Shown: positions 49,883-63,686 of the stretch, one piece after another | Position numbering within the stretch: position 1 is the first letter of the stretch | How the letters are laid out: the number at the start of each line of letters is the position of its first letter | Source of the DNA: Trifolium pratense | Lineage: Eukaryota; Streptophyta; Magnoliopsida; Fabales; Fabaceae | DNA: 64,000 nt | Direction of reading: 5' to 3' | Assembly (NCBI RefSeq): GCF_020283565.1 | Contig: NC_060059.1 | Coordinates: forward strand, 5,835,501 to 5,899,500 | Program-made: the position numbers and the translations under genes | The notes under the pieces: generated by a model | Told to the model about the DNA's origin: nothing | Databases searched by the model: none | Seen by the model: only the letters and a program-made list of their open reading frames with translations

Positions 49883-52800
49883 GTTATGCAACAAGTTTTA
49901 TGCTACAATAAATCTCAGTAATTTATTTGAGATACAAATGTTTAAATTTAAAGTCGATTTTACACAATAAAACAATTTCAGCTATTTATTTTAATTTTAA
50001 TGAGATGGGTGATATATTTAACTATTCCATTATACTGTAGTAGAAATCTGATTTCCGTATATATATACAATACGTACATACTGATCCTAACCAAGAGGTG
50101 ATTCTTACGTTACCTATCCCTTGCATACATCTTGTCATGGTAAAGGCAATATATTTGGGATCCGCGATATTGCCATCACAAAAAATTGTAACTCATGAAT
50201 GAGGCAATCACGATCAGTATCAGAATAAGACTGTATTATGATTTATGACTTTCAGTTTTTATTTCTATATTAATATTTTCATATCCTTCGAATTTAATGT
50301 CCCGGTCCAATTGGTACGAAGAAAGAAAGTGACATTTGATAATTATAATCGGCTTGTGTTTTTTTCCTTCCGTTTTTTGGGGGGTCATCCAGCCAAATTA
50401 TTACTGTATTATATTATGGAGTTATATCCATTCTTTGTCCAAAATATATTTTGAAAATACACTCTACCAAAAAAAAAAAAATATTTTGAAAATACAAATG
50501 CTTCTTTTATTATGAATGTGAAGTCATTAACTAGGCGCTTTGACATTTCTTTCCCCATATATATCTTAGTCTAACAATGAGTAGTTAATGGAGTACTTAA
50601 TAGAGCTCAATGGGATACTCAAGTTATAAAAGTCTTTAATTTATTTGACTAATTTTTTTAGATTAGTGGACTCTTCCATTAACTTAAGACGCTGTTAATA
50701 ATAATTGATGCTCTCGTTGAGAATTGGACTATGAAAAATACTATCTATTGACTTGAGTAAAGTACACCGTCAAAATAAAAAGTATTATCAGTCTACTACT
50801 AAATCTCTTGCAATAGAGTGAAAGTTGTTGTGGATGTTAGCTCTTAAAATGGTAGCAATATTAACTTTTTTTTTACGAAAGCCATTAATGTTACTTTTTT
50901 TTTTTACTAAAAGAAATTAATGTTACTTATGAAGCCTACTTTGTGTAAATAAGAAAACATAGTAGAATAGTTAAGTCATGAAACATTTCCACCTAATAAT
51001 TTTTTTTACTACATTTGTGAATATTGTGAATTGAATGGTGTTGTCTTGATTAATCTCTAAAAGTTGAAAGTTATAATTTGATGAGTTTAAGGTCAATGGC
51101 TTGTTTACTTTTTTATGTTTTCTGTTTTTATTTTCACTTCAACTAATAACTAGTATAAAATAACATTTTCCCTCATCATCTTCTTTTGCAATTTCTTAAA
51201 GCAGATCTAGCATTAATATTTTTAAATGAAAATGGCAAAACACTACTTTTCATTATTTTTTGAAATACATTCTTCCTAATTTGTTCTTCTTCACTTTACT
51301 AAACGAGAGTCTCTCATCTCTATTAGCAATTTAAAATAAAATGCATTTTATAAAATAAATGTAGTTTGTTTTCTGCATATTATTACAATCAAAGAATACA
51401 TATTCACACCAATTTTGTGTGCATGTCAATGTCATGACAATTATGGCCTTGTAGCAATAGTACCTTCTATTTATTAAAGAATAAAAAGTAGAAAATCCTA
51501 TAAATACAATATATATGATAAAAGATTATAGCCACATTTTAAAATGTTGAAACGCTTGTTCAAAAATTTTTACCTACATTCTACCAAAAACAATATATAT
51601 TACATGCAATGTCCCTACCAACTAATATATGTTCACTAGGACTCTCTCAATTATCTTTTACTCTCTAACTAAAATCACTCGAATTTTGGCTGAAAAAGGA
51701 TCTCTTTCTATTATTAATTACTTATCATATCATATATAACATTAACATATGGTATTTTGACACACTAACACTCTCATATCATAATTTGGTTTCTTTTTAT
51801 TTTGCATCCATTTTTGTGGACCAGGATTCCCTACCGTAAGCATATGCCACAGTTTTATGCGGTAACAAATTTGAGTCATTGATTTAAGATTGGTCGGTTG
51901 ATGTCACACCTTTATAAAATATGTACGAAATAATCTATGTCATTGGTTCACGATCGGACAGCCGCAGTTCGTTTCCCATTTTTGCTGTTTGCATTTTAAT
52001 TAGTCCCAAATTAACAGAGCATCAAATCACATGATAAACAAGTAAAAGCCTATTTTATTTTTTATGAACAGCTTATAATTTATTTATACAATAGAAAACA
52101 GTACAGAACGTTTAATACTATTGTTAGCTAGTGTGCCATGCCATGCCCCACTGGAAAATAGTAGTAACTATGAAGACCTAAATAATGAATGTAAATTCAT
52201 AATGTTTACTGTTCTAACATCAGAGCCTAGGATTTGACTGGCTCTTAATTTTGGCCAGAGCATTGATATCAGAATTGAAATTACTGATTTTAAGCTACTT
52301 CATCTCTTACAAATACACCTAACAAAATGAAATGCTATTCAATGTCTTTGAATTGCTAGCTAGAATATGAATGAATGATGAATGAATCAACTCAGACTCA
52401 GTTTCTTTCAGACTGCTCCAATCCAATTGAGTTAGCAACATAATTGAAATCTACAATATTACCCCATGTGTTGAACTTAAAATGAGTCATGAATATATGA
52501 AGAACACCACGTGGTCACAAATTGTTTGCAGGTTTTGGTGACAGAATAAGTGGTGACTCTTCTGAGGATGATAAAATTACCCTACTCATGGTCAGGCTCT
52601 ATAAAAAGTTAAGTTAATTTAACTTCACTTAGATTATCATATACTTTTTGTATTTGCATGGTAAGTATTGTAAATTTTGTAATCATGATGTCAAATAAAA
52701 TTGGGACCAGATATTGCTCTCAAGTGTTCTCTATTACCTATATAGATTCGAATTTCGTTTATATAATTCTTTCATTTTTGTGTAGTTCAATAGTACATTG

Positions 52801-55800
52801 ATTGTCCTTTTCTAATATGTCTGCTTGGTTCTAGTGTGGTCCCAATTATCTGCCTTCCATATTAATTAGCTGCAAATTTATTACATTTTTTAAAACCCTT
52901 CATATATTCAATTTTTCTATCAATATGTTTATCGTGATGCCAAACATTTACTATGTGCATGCTGGAATTTGTAATGAATTTGATAGAATCATGAAGAGGA
53001 CTATGATTTCAAAAAATTCACTATGATACCAAACAAACATGCACGAACACAAATAGATAGACCTTCTATTCACATCTATTGGTTTATGTTGAGATGACCC
53101 ATAAATCAAATGTCGTAAAATGTTGGGCGAATGTGTGGTGTCAAAGTTACTTTGGTTGCTCTTTGCCAATATGTTGTTCCAATCAACAGTTTGAAAGGCC
53201 CATAATTGGTCAAATGGTACACATTATCCGTAAATTCAATTGTAAATTCTCAATGAAGTTAGTGGTTGTCCATGAAAAATCTTGTGAATTTATAAAAAAA
53301 ATGATATTGAGACTAACTCATTCTTACAAAATCAATTTATTAACTAGACTAATTAATTCTTATATTCTTAATCAATTTATAAGTTGAATGTTACTTTTTA
53401 TAAAGTCGTCTCAAACTTCATCTCTTTCTATAGATATAGTAGGAGTTAGATTTTTCCGGTAAAATTTTCATCAACTTGATAATGTGTTGGATTAGAATTA
53501 TTGAAAGAGACAGATATGTCATTTTAGTTTAAGTTCCTCAGATGGTTTTATTTAAGGTCAAGACATTTTCAGACACCAGCATGTGATATACTGTAGAAAC
53601 TAATTAATCCTCTATAATAAGACCCCGTGTGTTTGATCTTTAATCTAACAAACTTGGTTTCTACAATTTCAAATAATTGGATGTGTGTGTCATGGTAATT
53701 GACATGAGAACATGACCATGCATTAGTTCAATCTCAATCTATTTTGAAAACTAGCTTAATGTCCGTTATATGGCTTTGCATCGTGCATTATGAAATATGA
53801 ACGTTCTGTACATTATTATTATTATAATGAATAATATATACTATCTTTTTTAATTGAACACATGAGGTCATCTATAGCTAGATTCAGTTGCAGCAGGATG
53901 CGCAAAACTTTGTAGATTCGCCCTTACATCATTCTTGCTCCCCTCTTACACTTCACCTCCATATTTTATTAGCACTATTTGATGTCTATCACATGGGAGA
54001 GGATTGGTTATGTGGATGGATTTGGATTATGTGTTCTGACATCTCTTCTACCTTAATTTAACGGTTGAGATTGTAAAGAAAAATAAAGTGGTCTAAATAG
54101 AGAAACAACAACAGAGATCCTACGATTGTTATTGGTGCAGGACAGACAACAGAAGAAGGTCAATAGGAGAGGATCCAAATATCTTGTGGATGTGCCTTAA
54201 TTCGACGTCCTTTTAGTGCAATCTTATCCACATATCCAGGAGAGAGAGTAAAGGTGATTGAATTTTAATGGGGAGATCTCTCATTGCTCCCCCTCAAGTG
54301 AAAATCCACATCGGAAGGAATCATTTCTCCTATCATACAAAAATATATATATTCGGATCACAATAGTCAAAACTGTATGCATTTATGTAGTCAGAAATAA
54401 TTTAACTATTTGATTAAATCGAACGATTTATATTAAAAAAGAAAAGGCTACTTTTAATTTTGATTAAGATTTAACTATTCGATTAAGATCTTCTCTGACT
54501 ACAAGACTGTATGTAGTTTTGATTGCATACAATCTAAATAATAAATATCTTCAAAATTTGAAAAATACTAAAATAGTACTTAAATATGATATACTAAAAA
54601 TCAATATCTACTAGTGCCAATCCAATCATATACTTTCAATTAACTAGGATGTATTCCTTCATTCATTTTCTTGTATATATTTATTTTGATTATTCAAAGT
54701 TCTATATTATTATATCTTATGTTCTTTGTTTGAGCTAGCCCTTGAGATTTGCATTTTGAAATACCAAGTGAAGTCAAAACACAGACAAAGGGTATCTAGC
54801 TACAAGATGAACCAGATGAGCACCTCTAGTTGTAAGAGCCGTTAGATTCGAACATGACAAGATATAGGAAAAGGAGCGTCTGTTATGGTCATAATACTTA
54901 AATTGAAGGCATGGTAGGGTCTTAATGGGGCAAGCCAAGCCATACTTCACAACAGGACATATAAATTCAAGCATTACATTTACATTATAGCACAAAAGTT
55001 TTTTCATAGAGAATATATATGTCTCATAGTACTGTCTGGGTATACATAAAAGGTTATGCTTTGAATTTTAAAAACATCCATTATTGACTATGGGAAGAAA
55101 CTGAAATCAAATAATTGCTAAAGGTCGACCCCATTCCCCTGTTTATGTAAATTATCCAAACAAATAATAAGAGACACAAAAATGGAGGACATGTTTGCAT
55201 GCATATGCCCTTTAATGTGTAGGCCTAATAGATATAAATAAAATTTGGTACATTTTGTGATGATGTCAAGCACAGAATCTAAAATTGTAAATGATCGACT
55301 GAAGACAAGTTTCACTTGTGTTTTTTATGCACATTTGGATTCTTTACTTTATTGGTCCAAAAAAAAAAGCTTACATAGAAAAATATTATTTTAAAAGAAA
55401 AAGAGTATTTCCTTGTGTACCAAAAAAATTGTATCTCCTTAAAATCAAGTTAAAAAAACATGACTCTATAGTACATGAACCAGCCATTTCGCCAATTGAT
55501 TTGATTCCCTCATGTCTAACACAATTGAGTTTAGTGCGTGAATGAAAAATGGGGTTGAGCTGGGATCCATATATGTTGGTCAGGTCAGTCGGAAGGTGCA
55601 GAAATAACTAAAACTGAATGCGGAAAGTATGGAAAAACATCTCGTATAATGTATTTAACTAGAAAATCGATTATGCTTCTGTGGAAGTATCTACTCATTA
55701 CAGAATCTCAAAAAAAGTGAACTACACGCAGGGAGGAACAGAGTCTACGCTACGGAACATATGTTGGGGGGGCTTAAAAATGGCCATTTAATTGTTTGAA

Positions 55801-56729
55801 ATGAAAAATGATGATGATGTATTTGAACTTTTTTCAGCTACGGAACATATGTTGGCAGAGGGTAATTTGTTCACGGAAAGGGCCTCAGTGACATTTGTAA
55901 TATGGACCATTGTATGATTTTGTTTGTCCTGTTGGAAAATGTTAGAAAAGAAAGAGAGATCAGAAGAGTATTAAGAATATGAACTTTCATAAAGAAATTC
56001 TATTGAGTCATGAAATAGGAATATAGCTGATTAGTTTTATAACAATAACAGATAAAAACAAACACATTGGGTTGCATGTGGTGTCATTTTCTTAACTAGA
56101 GTTCTCAAGTTTGGAAGAGAAGGAACTTTCTCATGGCAGAACCCAAAAGCTTTCCAACTGAATTCAAAGGGGAAAATGAGCATCACAAATTCACAATAAT
56201 GCATGCATACACATATAAAATATATTTTGCCACAAAATTCACAAGGTAATGATTTTGATAAATTTATGTGTGTCTTTCCCTTTGCTACTGGCATCGATCA
56301 CATGCATGATTTTTCATGTATACAATGCCATCAACAAGAAATTAAAGCATAGAAAAGGTAGTGGACCTTTCCATAAGTACAGATTCCGTCTTCCTACTTT
56401 AGACAAAGTGATAAGGGTAAGAGCAAGGGTTAGGTAATAATGTAGGCATAGCAGTTTTATTTTGTAACAAGATAAGGGTATTCTTGCATTATTATTTGTA
56501 CTACTACATTTTTATGGGATTCAAGTAATAACAATATATATATATACTCCAATTTTTATGGAGTATTGAATAAAACTTTGATTCACTACCAATTTAACAA
56601 ATGTTAAATATACAGTTGTTAGTTTAACCTTTTTTTTATACAAAGAGACCGGAGTCCAAAAAGAAACTAAATAGACACTAAACGAGGGATAATAATTCTC
56701 ATGACCTCAACTAACAATAAAGAACTAAT
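49883..56729. other. gene-poor intergenic DNA
   Basis: No protein-coding gene that I can support. A 19-bp direct repeat GCTACGGAACATATGTTGG occurs at 55749-55767 and 55837-55855. One 62-codon frame at 56249-56437 (+) is discussed as a finding. Short poly-A/T runs are frequent. Confidence 0.45.
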
Positions 56730-57056
56730 TTAAGCTGGACAATGCTCATAATAAGTCAATTCATCCTCTTGATAGCATCTCATGTATGTCAAAACATCTG
56801 CATACCGATTAGCTTCACGATACGTGTGACACATCCTGATCTTCCAATCTAAAGCAAGCAATCTTCTAATTTGATTCATTAACCGCCAACCAACCACAAT
56901 TCCCATTCTATTACTATTCAAAGTATGCACAACAATTTTAAAATCTACCCGAAGCTCAATCTTTTTAAATCCACTATCCCAAACGAATTTCAAATCTTCT
57001 GAAATGCCGCCAAACTCATTAACAAAAGATAATTTCATTAATAAAAGACCATCCAT
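56730..57056 (-). pseudogene. RNase-H-like (RVT_3) domain fragment
   Basis: A 108-codon frame whose sequence (KFVWDSGFKKIELRVDFKIV, then RRLLALDWKIRMCHTYREAN and RYADVL) matches the C-terminal half of the plant RVT_3 RNase H domain found in LINE-type elements and in gene fragments derived from them. The N-terminal catalytic part (CNTDGA-like) is absent, so this is a relic. It is independent of the fragment at 20150-20700. Confidence 0.65.
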
Positions 57057-57104
57057 AAATCAAAATTCAAAACACATAAGTTATTGCGGATAACACACTA
57101 TTGA

Positions 57105-57107
<3 letters not shown>

Positions 57108-57141
<34 letters not shown>
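57108..57141. repeat. (CAT)n microsatellite
   Basis: About eleven CAT/ATC units in a row, in intergenic DNA upstream of the oxygenase gene. Confidence 0.95.
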
Positions 57142-57142
<1 letters not shown>

Positions 57143-57586
57143 TTATGCTTGTACTCTCTAACTTATCCATTATACTCCAAGTTTTTTCAAAACAAACACA
57201 ATGTTACCATTTACCAACATATTTTTGGATGAGTAAGTAACATGTTATGATTCTCCTCTAAAAAAAGAGTTAAATTTTGAAATCCTTTTTTTTTTATGAA
57301 ATTTTGAAGTTATCCATTTAAAAGATAGTTCAACTTAATTGTAAAAAATCAAATATCTTATTGACAACTAAAGGATTAGTCTTATTATATCGAGTCCATA
57401 AAACATAAATGAGTGCAAGAAAGTCAAAGACTCCATAAACACATTGGATAATATATAAAAATCGAATATGTTAATTTTATTTTATTTTTTTGGTGAATAA
57501 TATGTTTAAATTTTTTGTCAAAAAATTAAAATAAAAACTCCCATTTAAAATTTATTTGTTTTAGTTGTTCATTAAAAAAAAACAAT

Positions 57587-57641
57587 TGGGCCGAATCAGG
57601 TCCAATAGTTCGTAAGTCATGGACTGGACGAAAATTGGGCC
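57587..57641 (+). promoter_or_regulatory. two TGGGCC (site II-type) motifs
   Basis: TGGGCC lies at 57587-57592 and 57636-57641, 73 and 24 bases before the first possible ATG (57660). Such motifs are TCP-binding site II elements in promoters of housekeeping genes. There is no obvious TATA box, which fits. Confidence 0.35.
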
Positions 57642-57659
57642 AACCCAATTACAAAAGTA

Positions 57660-59414
57660 ATGAAAGCAAGAAACATCGGTAGCAATAGCAAAATGACAGA
57701 GATCGTAGCGAGGAAGAGAAAAATGGGAGACAGAAAAGAAAAAAATGCCCCAAAATGGCCTTCCATCAAACCCAAAAACAATCTTCACGTTACTCCTTTG
57801 CGAGATTTCGATCTCTTCACGGTTACTATTCCACCCTTATTTTCTTCTCTCATTCTTTTTTTTTTTTTAGCCAATTTTTACTTATATTATTTGTGAATAA
57901 TTCTAATTTTGATGATTTTTCGGTTCAAGAATTCAGGTTCAGAATTTTTTCTCATCTGCTGAATCAAAAGCATTCATTGAAACTGCTGAAGGAATTGGTT
58001 TTGCTCATCAAGGAAGTTTAGGTCCAGCTAAAGGTGAAGCTTATAGAGATAATGATCGAATCTCGGTGAATGATGCTGTTCTTGCTGATTCAATTTGGGA
58101 TTCTGGACTTAACAAACTGTTTTCTGATATAAGAATTCGAGGGAAAGCCGCTGTAGGTTTGAATCCAAATATTAGATTATATAGGTAGGTTCTTTTTTAT
58201 GCTTTAGCAATTAGCATATACAAGTGTTTATTGTGTAGTAGTATAAGGACATGTTTGGATTGACTTATTTGAGCTTGTATACTTGCATAAGCACTTGTGA
58301 GACTGTTCGAGAGAGTTCGGTGATTGTTTATGACATGTCAATAAGTTTGTTTTCAGCTTATTTTCATAAGCTCTCCATGATAGCTTATGAAAACAGCGTA
58401 TAGCTTATATGAAAATATTTTTATTTTTTATTTATCTTTTGTTATAGAAATTATGCATAAACACGAAATTAAGTTGTTTATCCAAGATGGGCCTAAGGAC
58501 CTGTTTGGATCGACTTATTTGAGCTTGTATACTTGTCTAAGAACTTGTGAGACTGTTCGAGAGTTTGATGATTGTTTTTGGCTTGTCGATAAGTTTGTTT
58601 TCTGCTTATGAAAACAGTGTATAGCTTATATGAAAACATTTTGATTTTATTTTATCTTTTGTTATAGAAATTATGCATAAACACGTAAGTAAGTTGTTTA
58701 TCCAAGATGAGCCTAAGTTTTCAGTATGTCTTAGAAATGAGTTTTGGGCCTAACTCTCAACCCTACAAAACCGGCTTGTAAGGTGAGGATTGCCTCTAGT
58801 TTATAAACACTTAGTCAGGCCATCTCTCAACCGATGTGGGACTTCTTAACAGTATGCTATAGCTTTTTTTTGGAACATTGCATTTTGTTTATGTTGTCTT
58901 AATCAATTGAAAATTCATCGGATATCTTTAAATTTGTCATGCATTTTTGTATTTCAGGTACAAGGTTGGTCAAAGGTTTGGAAGACATATTGATGAAAGT
59001 AATGATCTTGGAGATGGAAAAAGGACTCGTTATACTTTGCTTGTTTATTTAAGTGGTGGACCTGGTGAACTTAAATCAAAGGCTAAAAATGATTCCAATA
59101 AACCTACAGATTCATCTTTTGATCGTTTAGTTGGAGGAGAAACAGTGTTCTATGGTTCAAGAAATAGCATTGTGGCCGAGGTAGATTTTTTATTCTATTC
59201 TATTTTTGCAAAATACGTGTTGATGTTGCTTGATGGAAGTTTTGGGGCATGACTATTTGTCCCGGGTGTTGATACAATATTGATTTCATAGGTTGCTCCC
59301 ATTGAAGGGATGGCACTGTTGCACATTCATGGAGATAAATGCTTGTTGCATGAAGCCAGAAATGTTACAAAGGGTGTCAAATATGTGTTTCGTTCGGATG
59401 TTGTATTTGCTTGA
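57660..59414 (+). CDS. 2-oxoglutarate/Fe(II) oxygenase, prolyl 4-hydroxylase-like
   Basis: Four exons: 57660-57821, 57937-58184, 58958-59180, 59292-59414; 251 aa from the first ATG, or 240 if translation starts at Met12 (57693). The fold is that of the P4H alpha-like dioxygenases: iron ligands His147 and Asp149 in GRHIDES, distal His231 in LLHEA, and Lys241 ten residues later to hold 2-oxoglutarate. The N-terminal half has RDNDRISV and the region AAVGLNPNIRLYRY leading to the HxD motif. There is no signal peptide or membrane anchor, unlike Golgi/ER prolyl 4-hydroxylases, so a cytosolic or nuclear substrate is more likely. The substrate is unknown. Intron 2 holds two repeat insertions. Confidence 0.9.
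58244..58716. repeat. tandemly duplicated dispersed repeat in intron 2 of the oxygenase gene
   Basis: Copy 1 is 58244-58494 and copy 2 is 58495-58716; both start AAGGAC(A/C)TGTTTGGAT and end GCCTAA. Copy 2 lacks about 29 bases (CAGCTTATTTTCATAAGCTC region). A diverged relative occurs at 36176-36380, showing that this is a dispersed family. Confidence 0.8.
58729..58855 (+). repeat. dispersed legume-type repeat fragment
   Basis: Contains CCCTACAAAACCGGCTTGTA and ends CCGATGTGGGACTTCTTAAC. I recognise this as a very common legume genomic repeat, perhaps LTR-derived. Diverged relatives appear near 3290-3405, 26290-26400 and 41945-42040. Confidence 0.5.
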
Positions 59415-60535
59415 AGAATGGTTCGTGTCTTCTATCAGATAATCTCTGGTATATTCTTTTTCTGAAGGCTTTCTATATGTTAGCTTATCACTTAAAAATA
59501 TTCTGTATGCATTTTTATGCCGCAGATAATGTACTGTTATATACAAACAAAATCTGGAAGTTATGGTGAATAACTAACGAAAAAATCCGGTTACTTAAAT
59601 CAGCTGCCCACTCTGAATATTATTAAAAAGCGCAGTCTAGTACTATAATATAAAGATCCTGTTACTTGAACAGTATGAGTATTTATGAATTCAATTGTTC
59701 CAAAATTTAGGAATTACTTTTTAATCGATACTTGAAGTTGAATAGCATGGGAAGCTGTTGTTTTTTATGATGGTATTTTCTGTTATTTCTTGATATTGGT
59801 TTGTAGCAATGTTTCTTGCTTGTTTATCCATCCCATTCCCATCTACAATGTTACTGATCAGTTTTAATTTAACAATTCGCTGACACTCTTATGAGATGTT
59901 TATATGTTTATGTTATTTCTAACTATGCTGCCACTTGTGTCCTGTTTAGATTTAAGTTTATAGAACCTTATTAGGTTATTACAATACCCTGAACACTAAA
60001 AGACATTTTCCAGCATTAAATTCGTTTAGATTTTAAACTATTGAAAACATTTTGAATCACTCTTCTCAAGTGTAAGACATCATTAAGCTGAGCCTTGACT
60101 AGAACTTCTCAAAATCTTGTTTGCAGTTTGAAATTCATATATATATATATTGTATGAATGCTGCATATTCTTTAAATTTTGGGGGATAACATTAGTTTTT
60201 ACACCCGTAATCATTCATAGAATGGAAGTGGCTTGGGATCTGTCAACATGGAATGGGAGACTCAGTTACAAGATCCCAACCTCAATAAGAATTAAAGAAG
60301 TGTTTAAAAGTTAGATGATGGTGTAATATTTGGAAAACAATGTTTTACAATAACTCTTGCTTTGGTGCACAAATGAACAATTTTCTTATACCATTTCTTG
60401 AAATGAGGTATACAATACAGGCATAAAATTACATTTATTTCAACACAAGTAGTAACAAGTTTATGATAATATAGTAAATAACTGAAGTGGTGCAAAGACA
60501 AAAAAGAATCGGGACAAATTAGTCTCTAAAGTATC
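59415..60535. other. intergenic between convergent genes
   Basis: Contains the 3' untranslated regions of the oxygenase (+) and peroxidase (-) genes. I see no further gene. Confidence 0.5.
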
Positions 60536-62279
<1,744 letters not shown>

Positions 62280-62354
62280 AATGATAAACTAGGTAATAAC
62301 TCGCAACTGTAGAATGCGGGTTAGATGAGAACATCATGGAAAGATGTATTAGGG

Positions 62355-62373
62355 TATATATAGAATTGACGTG
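62355..62373 (-). promoter_or_regulatory. TATA box and bZIP-type TGACGTG motif of the peroxidase gene
   Basis: TATATATA lies at 62355-62362, 76 bases upstream of the ATG on the minus strand. Just beyond it TGACGTG (62367-62373, plus-strand reading) matches the core bound by TGA/ABF-class bZIP factors. Confidence 0.45.
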
Positions 62374-63140
62374 AACAATTTCATCAAATAAAATACATGC
62401 TAAACTCAGATTTGTTGTACTTTTAAGTTACTCAAAGTTTGGAATATTAGCCTAGAAGTACAGAATTTAAAATTCCCCTTTGTTCTGCTTTAACACCTGG
62501 CTAGTATATCAATCCACCAATACATATGTCTTCAGCAATCAACAAAATATACAGAACAATTTGATAGCGACTATGCCAAGGGCTACATTTATAATTTAGT
62601 CAATTATGATATATTAATAAATATTTATCTTTAAATGAGATGATTCAAAGGTTTTACTATTTTCCTTGTAAAAATAGGTTCTTACTCATTCAGGTGTACT
62701 GCACAAAAAAAGTACATTATAATGTTAGGTAACATATTGCTTCCAGAATTGCTTCTGTTGATGCATACCTTTCAGGATAGTTGAGTTGTATAGGTAGTTG
62801 ACGAGGGATAGTTGATTTTGCACTGAAAATTTTCCATCTAATTTGGGCGGTTTATTAAAAGAAATCAGACCATTGTTTTTTTTTGGTCAGGAATCAGACC
62901 ATTGTTATTACATTACATCATACCAAATCCGCCGCCCTGGTTGATTGAATAAAAAAGTGGTCAACAATTCTCCTTTTATTTGTAAAAAAAATAAATAATT
63001 CTCCTTTTAAAATTTTAAATTTTATTTGTTCCATACTAATATACTATTAAGTGGCATTCAATTTACTATTTTTTTAAGGTCTTGTTATCGAGTGGAGGCA
63101 CTCTTTAAGCATTCCATTTAAACAAATTTTTTATTCAAAA
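62374..63140. other. intergenic
   Basis: Upstream region of the peroxidase gene. I see no gene. Confidence 0.45.
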
Positions 63141-63345
63141 AATTAAGGTTAAATTAGATTTTTAGCCCCCTATGTTTCAAAAAGTTGCGATTTTGGTCCT
63201 CTATATTTTAAAATAGCAGTTTTAGCCCCCTATGTTTACCCCCTTTGTAAAAGGTCAATTTTGACCAAATCAGCGCTGATGTGGCCAATCACTTAAGTGA
63301 CTCAGCTGCCACATCAACTTTTTTGTCACTTATTATTTTATTTTA
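63141..63345. repeat. transposon-like segment 5' of the eL6 pseudogene
   Basis: The phrase TTTTAGCCCCCTATGTTT occurs twice (about 63160 and 63214), separated by a TTTTGGTCCTCTATATTTTA variant, followed by a CCACATCA-rich part. This wording is common at ends of legume transposable elements. It ends at an A-run directly before the eL6-like sequence. Confidence 0.4.
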
Positions 63346-63365
63346 TTTTAAAAAAAAAAAGGAAG

Positions 63366-63686
63366 AATCACGTGAGGTTTTTGAAGCAGCTTCCATCTGG
63401 ATTGCTTCTTGTAAATGGCCCCTTCAAGATTAATGGAGTTCCTTTGAGACGTGTGAATCAGTCCTATGTGATTGGTACATCTACCAAAGTAGATATCTCT
63501 GGTGTTAATGTGGATAACTTTGATGATAAGTACTTTTCAAAGGAAGCCCAGAAAAAGAAAGATGACCAGAAAACTGCGGACGCTGCATTGATAAAATCCA
63601 TTGAGACTGTTCCAGACTTGAAGACTTATTTTTGTGCCAGGTTTTCTCTCAAGGCAGGTGTGAAGCCACACGAGCTACTCTTTTAG
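63366..63686 (+). pseudogene. ribosomal protein eL6 (RPL6), 5'-truncated processed pseudogene
   Basis: The frame reads [40 protein letters not shown] and ends [14 protein letters not shown] plus stop, clearly the C-terminal half of the 60S protein eL6. The first roughly 110 residues are missing. Between KEAQKKK and [10 protein letters not shown] about 15-20 residues normally rich in Lys/Glu are absent. No intron interrupts the match. About 210 bases past the stop is a ten-A run (63897-63906), compatible with a reverse-transcribed mRNA. The first codons before FLKQL merge with the transposon-like sequence. It could alternatively be a terminal exon of a diverged gene, which I think less likely. 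Confidence 0.72.

Noticed and set aside
53079..53387. 102-codon plus-strand frame with several Cys
   Set aside because: No signal peptide, no conserved cysteine pattern and no neighbouring exons; likely a chance frame.
55749..55855. 19-bp direct repeat as a target duplication of a 69-bp insertion
   Set aside because: The enclosed DNA has no transposon ends or tail, so a simple slippage duplication is as likely.
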